Shown here one piece after another: positions 10,161 to 20,160 of a stretch of DNA of 28,615 nt. The translations under genes were made by a program, and so were the position numbers. Under the pieces are notes generated by a model that saw nothing but the letters and a program-made list of their open reading frames with translations, did not search any database and had not been told where the DNA came from. Origin of the DNA: Gnetum montanum (Eukaryota; Streptophyta; Gnetopsida; Gnetales; Gnetaceae); the NCBI GenBank assembly GCA_015680685.1, contig MNCI01022234.1, positions 64,195 through 92,809 of the forward strand, given 5' to 3'. Positions within the stretch are counted from its first letter, which is position 1. Every line of letters begins with the position of its first letter.

Positions 10161-11400
10161 TAATTGGTATGAAGAGTTCCTCTTTTATTTACTCACTTAA
10201 GTGACTCCTTAGGAATGGGACAAGAGGAAGAAATAAAAATTTCTTTACCAAGCCTAGCATTACATGGAGATTAGGGATAATATTTACAAGGTTTGTGCCG
10301 ATGGCTTGGTATGATGGTATGTGCTCAATGCTGATCAAGTATGGATCCTCTAGGATACTCATGAAGGTACTTACAAGGGTCATTATGCAAGAAGGAGGAT
10401 GGTTGTGAAAATATTCATGGCAAGATATTATTGACCAACAATATTCAAAGATTCCCATCAATTCTTTCATACATGTGAGCGGTGCCAAAGAGATGAAAGA
10501 ATGATGGTACGAATGGAAGGGCCCTAATAGTGGATCCAACCATTGGAGCCTTTCAACCTTTGGGGCATTGACTTCATGAGATCTATCAACCCCATGTACA
10601 ATGGGAAGGCATACATTATTTTAGTAGTTGACTACTACATCAAATGGATCGAATCTATAGCCGCCACTAACTATTCATCTTCTACTGTAGCATGGTTTGT
10701 TTAGCAAAGTGTGATAAACAGGGTTGGCATGCTAATGGTACTTATTTCTAATAATGGAACTCACTTCATGGGTGATACTTTTCAAAAGCTAATACAATGC
10801 TTAGGAGTGGAACATAAATTAATAACTTCCTATTACCCCCAAGCTAACAATCAAGTTGAAATTACTATTTGGGAAATAATTAGAATACTAACATGCATCA
10901 TAAATATATATATGAAAGGCTAGAGTGCAAAACTCATTGATGCTCTATGGGCTTATTAATCAACTTAGAAACTTCTTATAGGTTATTCTCCCTATGAGTT
11001 GGTGTATAAAAAACTACCAACACTTCTACTTTAAGCCAAGCTTCATACATTATCAACAACCTATGAACTTGACCTCAATCTAAGTTTAGCACAAAAGTAA
11101 TGTTTAATGATATTGAAGGTGTTAGAGAAAAATCAATAAGTAGCCCTGTCAATGAATAAAGTGCATAAGTCACATGTCAAATAGTGTCATGATGTAAAAA
11201 TAAGAAGAGTTAAATTCCAACTAGTTGATAAGGTTCTTTACTAGAACCCCATGCATATACCACAACATACAAAGTTTCAAATGCTATGGGAAGGATCTTA
11301 TATCATACATAAAACTTTTCCTATAGGTGTCATGTCAATTTGTCATCATTCAAGTCAAGAAAAATAGTTGCTAGTCAACATCCAACAAATAAAGCCCTTC
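10161..11400 (+). pseudogene. Integrase relic of element A
   Basis: The zinc-binding region is at about 10366-10488: GHYARRRMVVKIFMARYYWP, then HTCERCQR with CxxC at 10474-10485. The core follows from PLEPFNLWGIDFM (first catalytic Asp kept). ISNNGTHF has the second Asp replaced by Asn (codon 10750-10752), and YPQANNQVEIT keeps the Glu. A C-terminal KFQMLWEGSYIIHKTFPIGV block near 11270-11340 matches the usual K..WxGPyvI.KvfP end of Athila/Tat integrases. It would insert the cDNA into the genome. The Asn change and stops make it inactive. The minus-strand stretch at 10189-10539 is a shadow. Confidence 0.85.
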
Positions 11401-12149
11401 CTAAAAACTTGTATAATTGGTGATACTAACACCTTAATTGATGGACAAGCACACTATATTTTTTAGATCTCTCCATGTTAACTTAGTCATGAAGGAGATG
11501 GATATTCATGTTAACATTTTGTGTAGGCTACTCAATTTTTCACCTTTTTGTTTTACACCATTCTTCATGTGTTTTTCATTTTCTTAAATATATTACAACT
11601 TCTTTTATATATTTTACTTTGTTTGTGTTCTCTTATGTGTTATGTTGTTTCATTTTGTTTTGTTCATATGAAATCTTTGGTTTTTTCCATGGTTGTTGCT
11701 ACTACTGGAAGTTCATTAATGCAGAACATAATGTTATGATTGATTGTTGAGTGACCAAATTTCATCTTGGGATTATGTTCTTGATGAAAAAATGGTTGAT
11801 TTTTTGATAATATTAGGCAGTGAGTTCACAACATCCATCCATTCCATCAAACATTTTGAGGCTTTATATTGTGGAAGCATGAGCTTCTTCAACAATTAAA
11901 ACTTAAAGTAATTAATGATTTGGTTACTTAATAGACTTAGAATGAACCAAGTGGGAAAGGACAAGGGTATGAATTCAAAGGGATTTGTCATCTTTTGTTC
12001 CCAACTTCTTTCTAGAGTTTTATGATTTTCTCCATTGGTCTCTAACCACTCCTACTTTCAACCATAACAGGATGCATGTCTTTGCATGGTGTGGCTCCCA
12101 TCTAAAAAAACCATGGGAATTCAAAGCACACCCCTTAGATGAAATAACA

Positions 12150-12362
12150 TGCTACAAGCACTAGATATGGAAAGACATGTACCCATGCCTAAAGGCATCC
12201 CTCTAACTAAGGTCCTTCCTATCTTTCTACATATATTTTCTTATTTTCTTGGATTAGTGAATATTCTTTTGGGATTTTCATGACCTCTTGATTATTGAAG
12301 GGTCATAATATTGTAATGTGAACTCACTACATGTGGTTATACTTGGTCTCAATTGAGGATGG
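12150..12362 (+). repeat. Left arm of perfect 213-bp inverted repeat, ending at an N
   Basis: It starts TGCTACAAGC and ends CTCAATTGAGGATGG. It is, base for base, the reverse complement of 12595-12807. The base right after it (12363) is N. Perfect identity inside an element whose own LTRs have diverged strongly is not expected of an old duplication. Confidence 0.93.
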
Positions 12363-12594
12363 NCTATAGGCACCAAGGATGATTAATGGTTGTTGGAAGT
12401 TAAAAGTCAAATCCACGTGAGAAATCAATATTATGTCACATGCCATAATAGACACAACAATTAATAATGATAGAAGGTAGTGAGATGGTCAATAATGATG
12501 TTAGAATGATGGAAGATAAATAATGGTAAGAGATTCTTATCATGGTCACATGAAGTCCTTGTGAAATTTGTAATTAAGATGATCTAATGCCATC

Positions 12595-12807
12595 CCATCC
12601 TCAATTGAGACCAAGTATAACCACATGTAGTGAGTTCACATTACAATATTATGACCCTTCAATAATCAAGAGGTCATGAAAATCCCAAAAGAATATTCAC
12701 TAATCCAAGAAAATAAGAAAATATATGTAGAAAGATAGGAAGGACCTTAGTTAGAGGGATGCCTTTAGGCATGGGTACATGTCTTTCCATATCTAGTGCT
12801 TGTAGCA
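12595..12807 (-). repeat. Right arm of the 213-bp inverted repeat, followed by an N
   Basis: Exact reverse complement of 12150-12362, followed by N at 12808. The segment 12364-12807 between the Ns reads like one short contig placed in the wrong orientation. Its reverse complement would begin with the left arm and run on past GAGGATGG without a break. Confidence 0.93.
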
Positions 12808-13190
12808 NTTTTGCATCATTTTGTCACAAATGCAAGATGAGTTTTTTAATTTTTTAGAGCCCCAAAACCTTTCAAGCACTATAACTCTCAAATTGCTAAC
12901 CTTATTCTCCTCATTTTTTGATCCTTAAGCTACCATAGGTAAGCTTTTTGTCATGGGAGGCCATAAAACCTTGGTTTTTTCTAGAATATTTTTCACAAAT
13001 TATCTAACTTCCCAAGATTTACCTACTAAAATATACCCTAAGTGGGTTAAAGTTAATGAACAAACTCTGATATCCAATAATTAAAATAATATTACAATAA
13101 TAAAGCTTGCTAAGATCATAACAGTCCAAGGGTTATGAAATAAATAACTAATCCTTTATTACGTTTATAATCAAAGATGTTACCAAAGAA

Positions 13191-16070
13191 GGAACTACAA
13201 GAGGGAGGGCCTTTCTAGCTCAAGGGAAAGCATCCAAGATGAGAAAGGGACCAATGACAATAATCACATCAACCCTACGAGCAAGTAGCTAAATTAATCC
13301 ATGCAACAAGACCTCTTCAAGAGGAGCCTAAAGTCAAATTTGTGGGATAGATTTTCATGGCAAAAATAGGATAATCCAAGTAGGACAAAGCTCCTAGGAC
13401 AAGGTATACCTTGAGTGGATCAGAATCAAGAAGGTTCAAAGTTATATTTAATAGAAATTGAACTTTGGATCCTTCTTGGAGTTGGCACCTGGAGACATCC
13501 ACACCTAGTTGTAGGGGTCTCCCATGTATCTCATTCTTTCCACCAGTGGAGAATGGTACATGAAGAACATTTATCTATTTTGGAATAAATGATAGGGACA
13601 TTCATATGTAAAAATTAAAGACATCACCATCTTCCTCTTGGTTGAGGCACTCACAAAGGTCTTGGGTTTGTCCAACACTAGAGCAAAGTTAGTGAAAATC
13701 TCTATCTAAGCAGACCTCGAAGCTAAAAAGAAGTGGGTTCAACATTGCTATGTAGTAGATCATAAGAAATATGGTGTCCTCACAAAAATAGAGTATGCCT
13801 ATTTTAAAATTGTAGCTTATTACTTGAATCCCATGGTGAGGCCAAGTAAGGTAATAGCCTTCTCCACCCTTGCATGTGTCGGTCTAAGTAGAAAATTTCC
13901 TGTTAACCTTTCCCAACTCATCTATCTAGAGATAGAGACACACTTCGAGGAGAATGAAAAGGGAAGGAAGATACTCTCCTTTCTGTGCTTCATCTGAAAA
14001 CTGTGCAAAAGGGAAGGTATAACACACTATGCTAATGATACAATTCATCATGCTCTTGCCACATCATGATAAGAGATAAAAAAAGATAAGACAACATCCA
14101 AGTTATAAGAAGAGGAAAGGCCACCATCACCACTACTTGAAATACTTGAGACTATACCAGAGGTGCTTACTATTGCTAAAAGACTTAGAAATCTTTGTGA
14201 GTAGTAACTACAATAATAGCAAGGCTTAGCAGGTGGTGATGAGTCTTTGGTTTACTATCTAGCCCTATGCCATCTCAATGAGATAACCAAGATCATTAGC
14301 TAGCTAGACCAAGAAATTATCTTGTTGTTCTCAGCTTGAAGAGACCAGGCACCTGTAAGGTCAAATCTAAGTGCCTAAGAGATCACAGTATCTATTCCTA
14401 GACAACCATTCCCATAAATCCCAGTGAATGTCTTGACTTTCTTTGTTAGATTGGAGGAGGATGAAGGGACGATTGTCTTGGTCATGCAGCATAGAGGCTA
14501 GGAGATAACAACAAAAGTGGTGGCTAGTAGGGGAGCTAAATCTTTGAATGCTCTTGTGGTGGTTGTGCCAAACATTTCCATGATGGCAAACATCTAGAAA
14601 TCTACATGAGGATGGAGTGGTAAATTAAGTGCTACCTAATATGAAAAAGTGTTGGAATAACTAGTAGGGGTTTGTCACCCACTTCTAGAGATCTTTAATC
14701 TTCTAGAAAAAATCACTAGTACCCTATTAGAGCTACTTGAGAAGAAGGGAGAAATACTCATTACCAGTACCCAATTAAAGGTAGCCACCACTAAGAATCA
14801 ATTTGGTTACTGAGGTTATGGAGTTGCAGGCCTGTCTCTATAACCCCATCATTCTTAGGTCGGACTTCACAAGGGAACTTCAACATAATTTACTAGAGGC
14901 CAAGAACATGAAGGAGATAGTAGTCTTTAATGCATCCTTATCAGAGATCATGAAATTCAATACCAATAAGGACTTGTCACAAGTCCATAAAAAAACTTGG
15001 CCTTGACCAATGATATCCATCTCCTATGAAATGTTAAGTAACAAAAGGACTAGATGATTGAGTTCATTCATCAATAGCAGAAGTAACTAGCCAAGGTTAA
15101 TCTTTATTTGAAGAGGTTGGTAGTAGAGAATAGAAATCTCTTAATGGAGGAAATCCATGTGCTTTTCTAGAAAATATCCATTGAGGTAGCGGCCTAGAAA
15201 AATGAGGCCTTGAGATTTGAAAGGGTGAAAAGCTATTATAGGAACCAGGTTGAGCTTCTCAAGAAAGTTAATGAAAATGAGATTCAGATGGAAAAGATGA
15301 AGATAAAAGAGGTACTTCAACAACTTCAATAATGAGGCAACATGTGGTAGTGCATCTTTGATGGACTAAACATATATAATAAAGCAAAGATCCACCTAAA
15401 GGAGTTGCATATTGAACAGATGATAGAATACATGGAGGTTATGAAATTTCATTATACAAACTTGGCTATGCTAACAATAGGGATACCAAGGACCAAATTG
15501 AAGAAGCAGGTTGCCAATTCCTACATCTTATATGAGGAAAAATACAAACATCACAAGGAAATTATAAATAATAGTTGGAGACAACCAACGTAGAGCTTGA
15601 AGCTCTTAGAAGTAAATTTACTTATCAATGATTTGTTACTAAGAACCTAGCTAGAAGGATGAATGACTATCATGATAAGAACCTAGATGGAAGGATGAAT
15701 GACTATCATGAATTACAAAACTGGGTAAATAATGACTACCATGAACTATAGAACTTGGTAAAGACATTTGACATCAAACTTAAATAATTTGTAGCATGGT
15801 TCATCAATACGAAGGAGCTATTTTCATTGATGCTATGCCCATGGAACATCCCTATTCTAGCCCATATTGGTGAAGCCATGTGGATTGCCTATGACCCATA
15901 GGGTAAAGAAGAAAAGATGAAAGCATTACTGGATGCTTTCAAACTTCTACTAGTAGTAGCAATAGTAGGTCAGCCTCAGCCACCACTAGCACTAAAAGTT
16001 GGCAAAGGATCCTTAGCTCAACAAGAGCCTCCACCTCTTGGTGCTATTTGAGAATCTATCACATCTTTAG
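13191..16070 (+). pseudogene. Extra coiled-coil-rich coding relic of element A, downstream of integrase
   Basis: A broken but long coding region on the element's own strand lies between integrase and the 3' LTR. Around 13640-14070 it reads like a compact helical domain (HCYVVDHKKYGVLTKIEYAY, then VIAFSTLACVGLSRKFPVNL and a LIYLEIETHF segment). This loosely resembles the 'putative plant transposon protein' domain in other Athila/Tat elements, by pattern only. From 14800 to 15780 it is heptad-like and charged (VVENRNLLMEEIHVLF, NQVELLKKVNENEIQMEKMK), predicting coiled coil. It ends near a Pro/Gln segment (GQPQPPLALKVGKGS, QQEPPPLGAI, about 15970-16050). I see no signal peptide or membrane anchor, so an envelope role is not supported. 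Function unknown. Confidence 0.6.
15641..15712 (+). repeat. Two tandem 36-bp repeats inside the extra ORF
   Basis: 15641-15676 and 15677-15712 differ at only a few bases (shared core AGGATGAATGACTATCATGA). Each is 12 codons (KNLxxRMNDYHD/E). Weaker copies of the NDYHEL part follow at about 15713-15765. A 12-residue repeat suits an extended helical or coiled segment. Confidence 0.85.
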
Positions 16071-16283
16071 TAACTCTACATGTGCTTGCGAAAATTTTAG
16101 AAAAGTATTCATTTTTATTATAATGGATACTAATTTTTGTAATCTTCTACAATCTAGCACTTAGTTAGTAGAGGTAGTCTATCTATCTTTTTTTTTTGTA
16201 GTTAATAAATTTCATACTTCCCCAAATTTTGTAAGAAGCTTGATCCTACTATTGTTCACTCAAGGATAAGTTTTCAGTTAGTT

Positions 16284-16292
16284 GTGGGGGTA
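16284..16292 (+). promoter_or_regulatory. Polypurine tract of element A
   Basis: GTGGGGGTA lies directly before the TGATGAG start of the 3' LTR. The same tract with the same junction is found on the minus strand at 28074-28082 (element E), showing it is conserved in the family. Confidence 0.88.
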
Positions 16293-17161
16293 TGATGAGT
16301 CGTAATTAGAAAAGCTGCATCGACACATGCTTGTTGATGTAGTCTCATTAACACATGGTTATATGCATTAACACAGATGCATAGATGCTAAGATAGGGAA
16401 AGCCTATATAAATTCAACTATCACCTAAATTTATGACATTTTAGAATATAGCATAGTGAAGCCCTTGTAGTTTTATTTCTCAAGAGTTAGAATATTTTCC
16501 CTCTAAGTGCCCATAATGTGAATTAAAGAGATTATACAATGCTTTATTCAAAAGCCATGTGGCATGAATGACAATAAAGTCAATATTTATGATATTCATT
16601 ATAACGCTTAGATTAATTTACTCTTTTCTATTTGCACTTTACTTTTAATGCAATTTACATTCATGGTTTTAATTAGTAATAGACTTAACTATAAATACAT
16701 AAGTTCAACCACTTCAAGCATGACATATTGCTCATGGTAATCCCAATAGTCAACATTTGGTATGCCCAATAATAGCCATTTGGTAAGCCAGTGACATTGA
16801 TACTAGTTCAAGATGTATATGGTAAGTGGGAATGGTTACTTTATGTTATGATACTTACTTACTAGATTAGTTAAGTAGTTGGATGATTAATTGTTAATCC
16901 TTTCTTTACTCATCTAGCCATTAGGAGAAGAAAATATATAAAAATACTTATAAAGATAAACATCATGAGCCTTCACTTCCATTTAACCATATGTATTGAT
17001 AACACAAGTGTGGGTTAGGAAGATAACAATTATATAAACTCTTACTTCATAGTTTAACACTATACACAAACTTAGGATCTAAGTCTATGGAATTTGACTA
17101 GATTGCCAATAAATGCCTATGATTCATATGATTGGACATAGGGGATACATGATGCTCATCA
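16293..17161 (+). repeat. 3' LTR of element A
   Basis: Partner of 69-941, 869 bp, same termini. TATATAAAT is at 16405-16413. Differences from the 5' copy are scattered along its length, with short indels (for example near 16545-16570). Confidence 0.92.
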
Positions 17162-17166
17162 ACAAG
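17162..17166. repeat. 3' target-site duplication of element A (ACAAG)
   Basis: A perfect match to 64-68, directly after the last base of the 3' LTR. The sequence beyond belongs to the host locus, here a second gag relic (element F). Confidence 0.92.
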
Positions 17167-17214
17167 GAAAAGAAAGTATCATAAATGGTTGTCCTATAAA
17201 AAATAAATGATAAT

Positions 17215-18225
17215 ATGTTCCACACAGAGAAATTCTATCAAACCCATGGATCTCAATCTCAAACACCAGTAATCCATATTGAAGATCCTATCAAAATATA
17301 GTTGCAATTAACTCTTGTAGAAATTCCTAGAGAGGACAAGGAAGACTCCACATTTAGGAGGAACTCAAGGCCTATAGCCTCCATTGAATCAAAAAAGGAT
17401 AAATCAAGAAGTCATAAAAGGAGAACTAGTTGGCAACATTCTCCAAATTCTTCCTCTTCCTCCTCACACTCCTCCAAAGATTATGAAAAGATAGAAAGAA
17501 GAATGAGGGATCATGATAGGAAAAGATGAAGGGATCCTAAGAAACATGAGCATCATAGAAGACATTCTGGTAAAAAAGAAAATGACTATGAAAGAAGAAG
17601 AGAAATGATCAGATATGAAGAGAGAGAGCATTATGACAATCGAAGGGGTCACCACTATGATAGAGGTCATGAATCTAAAGATTATGAAGAACCCTTATTG
17701 GCCACTTGCAACATGATTAATATTAGAGAAGTAGTGTATATTCCTACCAAGCATGTAAGGGAAAGTCACATCAATTAACTATACATGAATAATATTCCCA
17801 AGTTTAAAGGTGAATATGATGAAGATCCAGAGCACCATCTCTAAGCCTTCCATGATGCTTGTGCCCTACAAAATATTAAAAATAATTGATAGAAACTTAG
17901 TTTGTTTCCTAGAACACTCATAAATGAAACAAAGAGATGGTACAGATTCCTCAAACTAGAATCCATTCAAAGATGGAGTCCTAGGCTAGAGCTCTTTAAT
18001 GATAAATATTAAACTTATTACAATGTGTCTAATTTAAGGAAACAAATTTAAGGATGGAAGCAAGGGATACATGAATCCCTTGATGCAGGAATGGACATAT
18101 ACTATTAACTATTACATAGGTGCTGAGACCACAAATTTTCTCAAAGGAAGAAACTATGACACATTTTTGATGGGCTACAAAATAAGATAAGACAAACCCT
18201 TGGGGCATATGCCCAATGTAGGTCG
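17215..18225 (+). pseudogene. gag: gag relic of element F, a second Athila/Tat-type copy
   Basis: Starting from ATG 17215 (MFHTEKFYQTHGSQSQ), the frame shows the same landmarks as A's gag: a serine run with charged tail (17400-17530), MNNIPKFKGEYDEDPEHHL (about 17785), PRTLINETKRWY, LELFNDKY, and a final GAYAQ near 18205. A's gag has the same order. Stops are fewer than in A, and the piece 17302-17670 is nearly open. It runs off at 18225, where unrelated TGTTGG... sequence begins. Element A is inserted just upstream (its right target duplication is 17162-17166), so A probably landed in F's 5' leader. F's own LTR and primer site are not seen in the 68 bases at the left edge. Confidence 0.75.
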
Positions 18226-19737
18226 TGTTGGTGACCATTTGGGATTAGACAACCAATGAGCTTCTTCGAATAGGGTTTAGGTGCTTGCTGTTGTCTGGCA
18301 ACACTAAGGCTTAGATACCTCAAAATAGACTTAGTAGTTATAAAACATACTAAATGTAAGTATGTGTTTGTTGTTTCAAGTGTTGAAATAATTGGGTTAT
18401 GTATGAAGCTGTAATCGACTATCATAAAAGAGATTCAGCTATCTTTGTTAAATACTGTGAGTTTTTGGAGATTCCTAATTTTTTCAATCACTTAGTCTAT
18501 ATGGTTCCTACAATTCCTACTTGTAACAAATAGAATTTTAAAGAAACATTTGAGCACAATTCTGCCAATCTACTCCTAATTTTCCCTAGAGAGAAAGTTC
18601 CACAACAAAACTAGAAATAGAGCAAGATTTAATGGACTTAGAAAGAGAAGGAAAAGAAAGTAGATTTGTGTGAAACCTAAAATATTTAAGCAAGAGAAAT
18701 TGATATGAGTAAACACTTTGTGGTAAAGCTATTCCTAATTCAATAACTATGAATTGTCCAAACTTTCTGAGCTCAATAAGCAATTTCATAAAGATAATCT
18801 TATTATATTACCAATAATTGTAGCATAAAACTACAAAGTACAAGTCCCTATTTTGGCTAGTTAATAGTTGTCAAAGATTGCATTCAACAAAGCTTTCAAA
18901 AATTTGACAATTTCTTAATTGAAATACCAAGGAAATAAACTTTAAAAATAAAGAAGCTATTTTAGTCCCATCAAAGTATCAAATATTTTCCTAGATTCTC
19001 TATGCTCAAAACATGAAATTTTGTTAAGACATTACTATTAAATTGCTCTTGAGGCTTTTCAACAACATAAGCTCTTTTATGGCAAATTCTAAGAGGAGTC
19101 TAATGTTGCACAACAAGAGAGTGATTAAAGAAACCTATGACAAATTCGAAAATTAAATGCTAAGCATGATACTATCTAAATTATTAGCTAGGTAACTAAA
19201 TAAAATGGGAAGAAATGAACTCATAGGATTAAAACAAATTAGCCAAATTGATGTCATTAGCAAGCCATCTTACAAGAATTCTTCAAATGTCTTTTTAACT
19301 ATCTTCCTCTTCTATTCTCCTCCTTTCTTCATTCTACCTTAGAGCCTTTTATAGTGGCTTTACGTAGTTACATTAATTATGAGTAGTTAAGGGTCTTACA
19401 AATATCTTAGGAATATAAATTTATAACTTCCTTGGGAGTTATAACTTCCATGGAAGTTATGATACTTTGAAGCCACATTTGGCAAGTGTCTCCTTATCAA
19501 TTATAATCCTACAAATATCAAGGAAGTCTATTTATAACCTTCATGGGAGATTATAACTTCAATTGGAAATTTTAAATTCCAAAAAGTAAAGTTTTATGAT
19601 TATAAATTCTTCTATTTTGGAACTGTAAACCTTCTCCTTTCTAAACAAAAAGGTTGTAATCTAAATAAGTTTCTTCATTTATAATAATTCATTTTACTTT
19701 TGAATTAAATCATTGTGAAGGTCATATGACCTTAACA
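18226..19737 (+). repeat. C1: TGTTGG... dispersed repeat, possible LTR
   Basis: The first 140 or so bases match the right end of the window (28482-28615): TGTTGGTGACC, TTTAGGTGCTTGCTG, TCTGGCAACAC, AGATACCTC, AATAGACT, AGTAGTTA. The repeat starts with TG exactly where F's gag stops, as an LTR insertion would. The right end is a guess: the first matching terminus I see is ...CCTTAACA at 19737, which would give TGTT...AACA inverted ends, but no convincing primer site follows. No coding sequence is recognised inside; minus-strand open stretches here have no family similarity. Confidence 0.5.
19419..19580. repeat. Cluster of palindromes built on ATAACTTCC / GGAAGTTAT
   Basis: 19441-19460 is a perfect 20-bp palindrome with CCATGG at its centre. 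Directly before it, 19421-19442 is an imperfect palindrome of the same half-sites (TATAACTTCC TTGGGAGTTATA). A third, weaker set is at 19520-19580 (TTATAACCTTCATGGGAG, ATTATAACTTCAATTGGAAA). The function is unknown; it could be a degenerate tandem array, a cruciform-prone part of a repeat, or a set of protein sites. Confidence 0.7.
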
Positions 19738-20160
19738 GGTGTGGTTGATTTTTGACGCATCCTGCATTGACGCTTATCTTCATGGCCTTCATGCTTGTTA
19801 TTGTGCCACCTCCATTGCATGCATTCTTGTTGTGTCTTGCGTTCCTTTTTTCTGGATCCTATTGCTATGGCTTAGGATGGAACTTTTACCGGTGTCACCT
19901 TTGGTTCTTTAGACTCATTATTGCCTAGTGTTGCTCAGTAATTGCTACCTCCATCGGGAATAAAAAATAGCAAATTCAACCCCTATTATGGCTTCATGGT
20001 GTCAATGCCATATTTTGATTTGTAACATCTATGTCCTACAATTGTGTAATCCCCTATGGAATGGAATTCTCACATGTGCAGTAGAAGAGGAGCTTCGTTT
20101 CAAACTCGAGTGTTGCCGTGAAAGATGCTAGGACGGATACCCTTCATTTAGGGTTCTTAG
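19738..20160 (+). other. CpG-richer, gene-like patch with no identified gene
   Basis: Unlike its surroundings, this stretch keeps many CpG sites (GACGCATCC, ACCGGTGTC, CATCGGGAA, CTCGAG, TTGCCGTG, GGACGGATAC). One frame near 19868 reads GTFTGVTFGSLDSLLPSVAQ before a stop. I do not recognise a family. It could be a relic 5' region of a host gene, a LINE or copia gag start, or simply younger DNA. Confidence 0.3.

Larger units (their letters stand above)
11401..13190 (+). other. Non-coding spacer of A between integrase and extra ORF
   Basis: T-rich sequence follows the integrase end. A Phe/Leu/Cys-rich open stretch at 11508-11750 reflects a T-rich tract (compositional, no membrane-protein family recognised). 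The region contains the 213-bp perfect inverted repeat and two Ns described separately. From 12810 to 13190 I see nothing recognisable. Long spacers here are common in large Athila/Tat elements. Confidence 0.5.
69..17161 (+). mobile_element. Element A: full-length decayed Athila/Tat-branch Ty3/gypsy LTR retrotransposon
   Basis: Two related direct LTRs (69-941 and 16293-17161) bound 15.35 kb of internal DNA. Both LTRs start TGATGAG and end CTCATCA. The element is flanked by the perfect 5-bp duplication ACAAG (64-68 and 17162-17166). A tRNA-Asp-like primer site follows the 5' LTR and a GTGGGGGTA polypurine tract abuts the 3' LTR. Inside, in order, are gag (split by element B), protease, RT with FMDDF, RNase H, integrase, a non-coding stretch with an assembly problem, and an extra coiled-coil-rich coding relic. 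The RT and integrase style, the tRNA-Asp primer site and the extra downstream ORF fit the Athila/Tat branch. I see no second RNase H after the first, which leans to Athila over Tat. The LTRs differ at many positions (about four bases in five agree by eye, not computed), so the insertion is old. Without B the element would be about 13.0 kb. Confidence 0.93.

Noticed and set aside
11508-11750. Phe/Leu/Cys-rich open frame that looks like a membrane protein
   Set aside because: It arises from a T-rich tract; the overlapping frame is just as open and hydrophobic, and no family is recognised.
12150-12807. MITE or foldback transposon with 213-bp terminal inverted repeats
   Set aside because: Ns sit directly after each arm and identity is perfect within otherwise decayed DNA; I see no clear target duplication. 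An assembly misplacement explains it better.
15641-15765. CRISPR-like or satellite array
   Set aside because: Units are directly adjacent with no spacers, number only two to four, and lie in a coding relic of a plant retrotransposon.
13191-16070. Envelope gene for the extra ORF of A
   Set aside because: No signal peptide, transmembrane segment or cleavage site is seen; it is coiled-coil-rich and charged.
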